A DNA stretch of 26,975 bases, from positions 1 through 26,975 of the IMG/VR virus record IMGVR_UViG_3300031963_000791. The stretch is one strand, 5' to 3'. This document shows, one piece after another, positions 22,295 through 26,975 of the stretch (the stretch's first letter is position 1; each line of letters opens with the position of its first letter). The stretch comes from a virus. The position numbers were made by a program, and so were the translations under genes. Under the pieces are notes generated by a model. It saw nothing but the letters and a program-made list of their open reading frames with translations. It searched no databases and was not told the DNA's origin.

Positions 22295-22509
22295 TGAGCG
22301 ACCTCCAGATCGTCATTGGCCGCGATTACACAAGAGAGCTTTGGATGGCCGCAATCATGCGCGGCAATAATGTTATGACTGTTGGCTATGAACCCACGAA
22401 AGAAGAAGCCATGGAGTGGGCGCGCAAGGCCGTGCAAGCCCGAGGCTGGGAAGGCGATAACAGAGATCCGCCCGATATTTTTGAAAGAGCGTGGCAGGAA
22501 GACAAATGA
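22294..22509 (+). CDS. 71-aa hypothetical protein
   Basis: The ATG shares one base with the previous TAA and is served by the repeated GGGAGAAAAG site. The sequence MSDLQIVIGRDYTRELWMAA is followed by an acidic helix (EPTKEEAMEWARKAVQARGW). Looks like a small alpha/beta protein. Not recognised. Four-base overlap with the next mini-gene. Confidence 0.7.
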   Translation: MSDLQIVIGRDYTRELWMAAIMRGNNVMTVGYEPTKEEAMEWARKAVQARGWEGDNRDPPDIFERAWQEDK

Positions 22510-22556
22510 TCGACCTAATCTTGATGATCATCTACAACGTGGTAAAGAGCCTATGA
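22506..22556 (+). CDS. 16-aa hydrophobic mini-ORF
   Basis: MIDLILMIIYNVVKSL starts in an ATGA overlap with the previous gene and ends in an ATGA overlap with the next. It has no strong ribosome site of its own. It may exist mainly to carry ribosomes between two genes 44 bases apart; a membrane micropeptide is the alternative. Confidence 0.4.
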   Translation: MIDLILMIIYNVVKSL

Positions 22557-22912
22557 GCAAGGCCGCTTACTTCAACAGAAAGTTGACGGATGAGCAGGTG
22601 GATGAAATCCGCAAAAGCGCAGAGCTAAGCCACGAGCTAGCCAAGCGTTTTGATGTCTCGGCCCGCACCATCAGATCAATCAGAAACCGGCAGGTCTACA
22701 GAGTGCCGGCGCCACCAGAAGCACCCGGCAAACAAGCCGGGCTGCACGTCGCCCCAAAGCCCATGCTGCGCCCCAGGCCATGCATGTGCTGCCGGAAGGA
22801 TTTCGATTCGGAAGGCAACCACAACAGATTGTGCTGCGACTGCAAAAGCAAGCGCAGCATCAACCCCTACGAAGTCATAACAGGCGTCAGCAGACGCGTA
22901 GACAGGAGATAA
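22553..22912 (+). CDS. 119-aa HTH plus zinc-ribbon regulator
   Basis: Residues 10-48 form an HTH (LTDEQVDEIRKSAELSHELA, then KRFDVSARTIRSIRNRQVYR). Residues 77-97 hold C77-x2-C80 and C94-x2-C97 around KDFDSEGNHNRL, a compact zinc-binding module of a type common in alphaproteobacteria and their phages. It is probably a sequence-specific transcription regulator. It lies with two further DNA-binding proteins at the end of the rightward operon. Confidence 0.82.
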   Translation: MSKAAYFNRKLTDEQVDEIRKSAELSHELAKRFDVSARTIRSIRNRQVYRVPAPPEAPGKQAGLHVAPKPMLRPRPCMCCRKDFDSEGNHNRLCCDCKSKRSINPYEVITGVSRRVDRR

Positions 22913-22914
22913 CA

Positions 22915-23211
22915 ATGTATAATCCAGACAAAGCAATGGTCATGTTTGACCAACTTAGCGCAGCCGGGAAGCACGGTACCTTGAGCCTTAAAATCCTTTT
23001 GCACACTTACATTGAGGAGCGTGAGCCCCTGATCAGCGAGACAGCTAAGGCGCTGAAGGTGTCGGCGCCGGCAATCTCTCGCACCGTAGACAAATTGGAA
23101 GAGAAGGGCCTCCTGCGGCGCGTGCGCGAGCAGAAAGGCGACAAGCGCGAGGTCCAAATTTTTATCACCCCCAAGGGAATGGCATTCCTTAACAAGATGC
23201 TCGTTGCTTAA
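22915..23211 (+). CDS. 98-aa MarR-like winged-helix regulator
   Basis: The ATG at 22915-22917 follows a strong CAGGAGAT site. ISETAKALKVSAPAISRTVD, KLEEKGLLRRVREQKGDKRE and VQIFITPKGMAFL form the helix-recognition helix-wing core of MarR proteins, but at 98 residues the dimerisation helices are shortened. Likely a phage repressor or activator. Its TAA shares a base with the next ATG. Confidence 0.85.
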   Translation: MYNPDKAMVMFDQLSAAGKHGTLSLKILLHTYIEEREPLISETAKALKVSAPAISRTVDKLEEKGLLRRVREQKGDKREVQIFITPKGMAFLNKMLVA

Positions 23212-23540
23212 TGCCGCGGGCAAAAAATGATCTTTATGCACGCGCGTTGGGAGTATCCCTTCGCGCGGCGCGTAAATACCGCAACTGGTCAATGACTGAA
23301 CTGGCCAGGAAGGTGAACGTATCTCGATCAGCAGTGGCATCCTGGGAGGGCGGCCGGGGATCACCCAGCTGGGCCCATCTCGTCACATTCGCCACCGTCT
23401 GCAACGTTAAACTCTCCAGCCTAATCATCTCAGTCGAGAAGGCCGCCGCCATGATGGAAAGTCAAAATGATCCAACAGCTGAACCCGCCCCTGCCACTGA
23501 TCACGCCCAGAGGAAAAGCCTGGGCGCATCTCGTGATTGA
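23211..23540 (+). CDS. 109-aa XRE-family HTH regulator
   Basis: Residues about 12-70 are a classic XRE HTH: ARKYRNWSMTELARKVNVSR, then SAVASWEGGRGSPSW. It resembles Cro/C1-type repressors. The C-terminal tail (about residues 82-109, NDPTAEPAPATDHAQ) is disordered and overlaps the next gene for 74 bases. It could be the repressor of the dyad operators, or an autoregulator of this cassette. Confidence 0.85.
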   Translation: MPRAKNDLYARALGVSLRAARKYRNWSMTELARKVNVSRSAVASWEGGRGSPSWAHLVTFATVCNVKLSSLIISVEKAAAMMESQNDPTAEPAPATDHAQRKSLGASRD

Positions 23541-23658
23541 CTACGGGCCAGAAGCAGATCTTCTCTGGGTCTGCTTTCAGGACGACACCCGCGAATGCTG
23601 GACCTACCGGAACAGCGACATCAGGATCCAACCAAACGAAACGATAGGCCGCAAATGA
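23467..23658 (+). CDS. 63-aa conserved phage hypothetical protein
   Basis: Contains LITPRGKAWAHLVIDYGPEA followed by WVCFQDDTRECWTYRNSDIR, a pattern I recall from many small phage proteins of unknown function. GGAAAG lies eight bases before the ATG. The start lies 74 bases inside the preceding XRE gene in another frame. Beta-rich and Trp-rich; no catalytic motif. Confidence 0.75.
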   Translation: MIQQLNPPLPLITPRGKAWAHLVIDYGPEADLLWVCFQDDTRECWTYRNSDIRIQPNETIGRK

Positions 23659-23843
23659 CACAGAAATACGCGCCAGCTTGCATCTGGCATATTCGCATCG
23701 GCAACCTGTTCATTGCCCCGTCCACCCACATGGAGCCCGGCAAATTCTATATTGGGCGGGTGGACAAAGAAGAGGGCGGCGAGTTTGATGCCGCCGCCCT
23801 AGCCCCGATCCTGGCAAAATTCTACCAGGACAATCTGCCCTAA
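23655..23843 (+). CDS. 62-aa hypothetical protein
   Basis: Begins MTQKYAPACIWHIRIGNLFI with a Gly-flanked hydrophobic strand, then GKFYIGRVDKEEGGEFDAAA. The ATG overlaps the previous TGA. Its TAA directly abuts the stop of the convergent 1026-aa gene, with no terminator between them. Function unknown. Confidence 0.7.
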   Translation: MTQKYAPACIWHIRIGNLFIAPSTHMEPGKFYIGRVDKEEGGEFDAAALAPILAKFYQDNLP

Positions 23844-26800
23844 TTACTGAGGTTGGCGCCTTGATAGGTCTTCCAAAATACGCACCGCTGCAGCAACCTC
23901 ACGCGGGTCAGAAGACCGCAGCAGGCCATTGATGCGCGTTGCGTAACGATCATCAATCTCGCCATTCCTTATGGCCTGGGCCACAAGGTTGGTCAGGGAA
24001 CGGTCCCAATTAACAATACCGGATCCCTGGCCACCACGTTCATTGGCCTTGTGAAACAGCTGCGCTTCGCGGTTCAAGGCCGATACAAACAAATCTGACC
24101 GCGCTGGGCTTTCAAAAATGCCTTCCACCCTGGTCCGCATGGCAGGGGAGTTAATCAAGCGTTGCACGTCAGGCAGCTTGGCTTCCGGGTTCATGATGAA
24201 GCTATAGATGTTCTGCACATCACTCTGCGGGTTCTGCGGTTGCGCGCTTTCTTCGTCAAACAATTCGCGCCCAGCAGGGCCGGCAAGCCAAGCCTGGAGT
24301 TTCTTGATGCCCTGATCTTGCAAGCGCGGATTGGTCGTCTGGCGCATGAGGTCAGCAAACAACTCGGGGTCTGTAATTGAGCGAGTGATCAGTTTTTCTG
24401 CGCGGTCACCCGTCAATGACCGAATCCAATCACGGGCTCTGGCAGACCCCATAGAAGCCGCCTGCAGGCTGCCGGCCATGCCATTCCCACCCATGGCGGC
24501 ACCAATTCGCGCGCCAGCGACACGGCCCAGATAGTCAAGGATTTTGCTGGGCGTGTCATCAACAACACCACCGACAGAAGGCAGCTGCCCTCTGGTACGC
24601 TCAAGCGCCATAAACTCATTGGCAATTTGATCCAGCCGCTTCATTTCGTCTGGATTGAAAACAGCCTCATAGGCAGCGCGTTGCTGGGGGTTCCTTAGAT
24701 TGTCAAGAATGACACTGCCCCTGAAAACTTCACCTTCCGGCGTTGGGGTGCGCGCTTGGGCAAGCAGGTCACTAACAAACGCACCGCGAAGGCCGCTCAG
24801 CGCCTTGCCAGACGTATCGCGGTCAGCAGACCGCCGGAGAGACACGGCAACCTCAGCCGGGTTCTCTGCCTTGAAAATCCGCGCGACAGCATCAGCCGGA
24901 TCACCACCCAAGAAACGACCCATTGGGCTTTCAGAAGGCGACAACACCTCGCGGCCAATTACCGTCTGCACTTTCGCCAGATCATCGGCACGCTTCTGGG
25001 CGGCCAGGGCATCATCCAGATACTTACGCACATCAGGATACTGATTGAGCAAAGCCTCGTTCTGCCGCATCCAAGATGTGGCCGCTTCTGGCTTTATACG
25101 CCCCTCAGAGGTCACCACACGATCACGCAGGGTGCGCGTTAGATAATCCTGCACGGCCTCCCTGGTGGGCGCGCTGTCGCCCGTGGCGGCCATTAGGCTG
25201 CGCTCAGCAACACCACCCTTGACGCCGCCGGGGCCGATAAGGCGGGTGAGCGTCATTTCGGCTGGGATAGAAGGGGCGCCGCTTGTGGTGTCCGTAAGAA
25301 GGCTGGCTGGCCCTTCACGGAAGGTCTGGTTTATCTTGCGCGAGAAGTCGCGAGCAACAGCGTAGGGGCCGCTCACATCCGGCAGGCTGTTCATCGTGTC
25401 CAGCGTTGCGTCGGCCAATTCACGCGCAAGCCGGGCTTGATTACGATCACCGGCATCGCGGGCCTTGCGTTCAATCGCCAGCAATTCGCCTCGGAAGCCC
25501 TGAAGCTCTGCCGGCGTTTCCATACCCCTCAGGCCGCGATTGCCTTGCTTGTCAGCCTGCAGGAACCGGCGGGCATAGTCTGGGATGTCCTGTTGTTGCG
25601 TGCGCGGGGTGTTGGCAACCAACTCATCAAACCGAGAAAACAGCGGTGCCGTATCAATCTCCACATCCGCTGGAAGACTGCGCCACAGCTCATTTTCTTG
25701 GCGCCGCGCAGCGTCATAGGCTTTGTCAAATTCCTGCCGAACAACCCGCGACGCATCTTCCCTTGACGTGCCAGGATCTAGCGTTGCTACCCGTTCTTGG
25801 GCGCGATTGCGCGCTTGGGAAACAACTGCTTCCAAGGCATTGTCCAGCCGATCACGCCGCGCCGTGAAGAATGCTCTGGCTTGGGCAGGATCCCCGCCAA
25901 GCTTTGCGGTTTCCTCTAGCAGCGTGGTTTGGGCGGCAGCAGCCCGATCAATAAGGGTTTTTGCCATGGCGGGATCTTTGTCCGCCACAGCCTTTTCCAA
26001 AGCCAACAGGCGCACATCCTGGGTGCGCTGTGCTGGCGTCAATTCACTGATGGATGGCCCCTCTGCTGCCCTTGCGGCAACATCCGGCTCAGCGACTAGG
26101 CTGCCCAACCTGCGGCCAGCACGCACCTCTGCGCCAGCTTCCGTAAATGGCGTTAAGCTGGCGCGAGCGCCGCGATACATCATCCCTGTCGGACCGTATT
26201 TGGCAAGCATCGCAGCCAAGCTTGGCGTGAGGCCGCCGGCCAATTCACCGTAAGTGCCAGCCACTTCTGAGCCAGGATAAGCTTGCTCGGCCATATAACG
26301 GCCAGCGCCAGCGCCGGTGCCAGAAGCCATTTCGCCGGCCAAGGTAGCTAGTGGCGCCCGCACAGGAGCATCTGCAACTTGCCCAGCAATTCGTGATGGC
26401 AATGACGCTGGTGCGGCAGGAATTGAAACTGCGGCTTCCTGTCCACCAATTCTGGACATGACTGACCTAGCGGTAGGAGCAAGCGCCCTTGCTGCACCAT
26501 ACCCTGGGATCAACATCCCTGCAGTTTCGCCTACACTTCGGCCAATATATTCTGGGCCGGTTTCAGCTTGCTGTCCCACCTCTGGCACCATAGGCTCGCC
26601 AATAGCTCGCCCATATTTAGCCAAAAGCGCTTCAATACTTGCAGAGCCGCCAACAGGCGCCTCACTAACTGTGGCTGGCCTTGCGCCAGCAGCCGAAGCT
26701 GCTCGACCTACACCAAACGGCAAATACTTTGGGTCCATTCCCAAAACAGCATTTGCAATATCAACCGGGGCACCAAGGATTGATGCCGCGCCGCGGTAGA

Positions 26801-26924
26801 GAAATGGCAGGAACCCGCCGCCACGACCAGTTTCTTCCTCGGGGGAATGGGTATTTTCTGCCGCTCGCGCTCTGGCCGCAGAAAGTGCTAGGGCGCGTTG
26901 TTGTTCAACGGTCAATTCTGCCAC
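23844..26924 (-). CDS. 1026-aa probable internal virion (DNA-ejection) protein
   Basis: A very large Ala/Arg-rich helical protein. Near the N-terminus are Gly-rich hydrophobic stretches (FLPFLYRGAASILGAP; GMLIPGYGAARALA). Long charged helices fill the middle (residues about 290-560), and the C-terminus is disordered then helical (LMRQTTNPRLQDQGIKKLQA). Size, composition and strand fit an internal core or ejection protein, but no signature enzyme motif is visible. The start is GTG with GAGGAG eight bases upstream, overlapping the previous gene by 13 bases. Confidence 0.65.
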   Translation of the reverse strand: MAELTVEQQRALALSAARARAAENTHSPEEETGRGGGFLPFLYRGAASILGAPVDIANAVLGMDPKYLPFGVGRAASAAGARPATVSEAPVGGSASIEALLAKYGRAIGEPMVPEVGQQAETGPEYIGRSVGETAGMLIPGYGAARALAPTARSVMSRIGGQEAAVSIPAAPASLPSRIAGQVADAPVRAPLATLAGEMASGTGAGAGRYMAEQAYPGSEVAGTYGELAGGLTPSLAAMLAKYGPTGMMYRGARASLTPFTEAGAEVRAGRRLGSLVAEPDVAARAAEGPSISELTPAQRTQDVRLLALEKAVADKDPAMAKTLIDRAAAAQTTLLEETAKLGGDPAQARAFFTARRDRLDNALEAVVSQARNRAQERVATLDPGTSREDASRVVRQEFDKAYDAARRQENELWRSLPADVEIDTAPLFSRFDELVANTPRTQQQDIPDYARRFLQADKQGNRGLRGMETPAELQGFRGELLAIERKARDAGDRNQARLARELADATLDTMNSLPDVSGPYAVARDFSRKINQTFREGPASLLTDTTSGAPSIPAEMTLTRLIGPGGVKGGVAERSLMAATGDSAPTREAVQDYLTRTLRDRVVTSEGRIKPEAATSWMRQNEALLNQYPDVRKYLDDALAAQKRADDLAKVQTVIGREVLSPSESPMGRFLGGDPADAVARIFKAENPAEVAVSLRRSADRDTSGKALSGLRGAFVSDLLAQARTPTPEGEVFRGSVILDNLRNPQQRAAYEAVFNPDEMKRLDQIANEFMALERTRGQLPSVGGVVDDTPSKILDYLGRVAGARIGAAMGGNGMAGSLQAASMGSARARDWIRSLTGDRAEKLITRSITDPELFADLMRQTTNPRLQDQGIKKLQAWLAGPAGRELFDEESAQPQNPQSDVQNIYSFIMNPEAKLPDVQRLINSPAMRTRVEGIFESPARSDLFVSALNREAQLFHKANERGGQGSGIVNWDRSLTNLVAQAIRNGEIDDRYATRINGLLRSSDPREVAAAVRILEDLSRRQPQ

Positions 26925-26975
26925 AGCGCACGCTCCTCAGGTGTTAAAAACCGCCACTCGCTTTCACTTACTCCA
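26912..26975 (-). CDS. 3' end of a leftward gene, cut by the window edge
   Basis: The last 20 codons (ending EWRFLTPEERALWQN) precede a TGA inside the start of the 1026-aa gene. Acidic and helical; too short to assign. It shows that the leftward structural operon continues beyond the right edge. Confidence 0.6.
   Translation of the reverse strand, partial: GVSESEWRFLTPEERALWQN

Noticed and set aside
1-26975. tRNA genes, integrase, transposases
   Set aside because: None recognised by eye. A tRNA could be missed without a covariance-model search such as tRNAscan-SE.

Overview
The window reads as part of the genome of a tailed double-stranded DNA phage (or a prophage without visible host flanks). 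It carries terminase small and large subunits, a large portal protein, a lysozyme-like virion protein, a phage replication module and many tightly overlapping small genes. No integrase, tRNA, rRNA, IS element or CRISPR array was seen. The host is probably an alphaproteobacterium: one gene is a clear GapR/DUF2312 relative, a family typical of that class, and base composition is moderately GC-rich. The portal of about 830 residues suggests a podovirus-like virion, but no tail genes are in view to confirm this.

Layout. (1) 1-11022, leftward: late packaging and head module, in transcription order a Dps/DUF5856-like protein, TerS, TerL, two small basic proteins, an 840-aa lytic transglycosylase fusion, a 906-aa protein with two ADP-ribosyltransferase-like domains, the portal, then small genes running off the left edge. 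A good sigma70-type promoter lies just upstream at 11045-11073. (2) 11215-15257, leftward: small middle genes, including a RuvC-like resolvase, a GapR-like protein, several probable DNA-binding proteins and a 38-aa membrane microprotein. Two near-identical promoter/leader cassettes serve genes here. (3) 15258-15693: a 436-bp gene-free stretch with repeated TGTTACG motifs, a perfect hairpin and a 19-T run, the best replication-origin candidate. (4) 15694-20582, leftward: primase-helicase, RecD/Dda-type helicase, SSB-like protein, PD-(D/E)XK nuclease and a YdaS/Cro-like regulator. (5) 20583-20732: divergent control region with back-to-back promoters. (6) 20733-23843, rightward: about a dozen very small, mostly unrecognised genes ending with three or four DNA-binding proteins. 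(7) 23844-26975, leftward: a 1026-aa probable internal virion protein and the tail of another gene. The two leftward blocks probably join through sequence outside the window on a circular or circularly permuted map.

How it fits together. A near-perfect 17-bp dyad (consensus TGTCGCRRAACGCWACA) sits in the -35/-10 spacer of three candidate promoters: the rightward early promoter and both duplicated middle promoters. One phage regulator may therefore control all three, and several HTH proteins are encoded nearby. The most unusual items are the duplicated, core-swapped ART domains in a late-operon protein, a recurring YAEGG motif across two large late proteins, the shared operator, the origin-like repeat field, and the rightward chain of mini-genes joined by a repeated LGEKE/Shine-Dalgarno/ATGA junction. 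All functional names come from reading motifs by eye. No database search was run.
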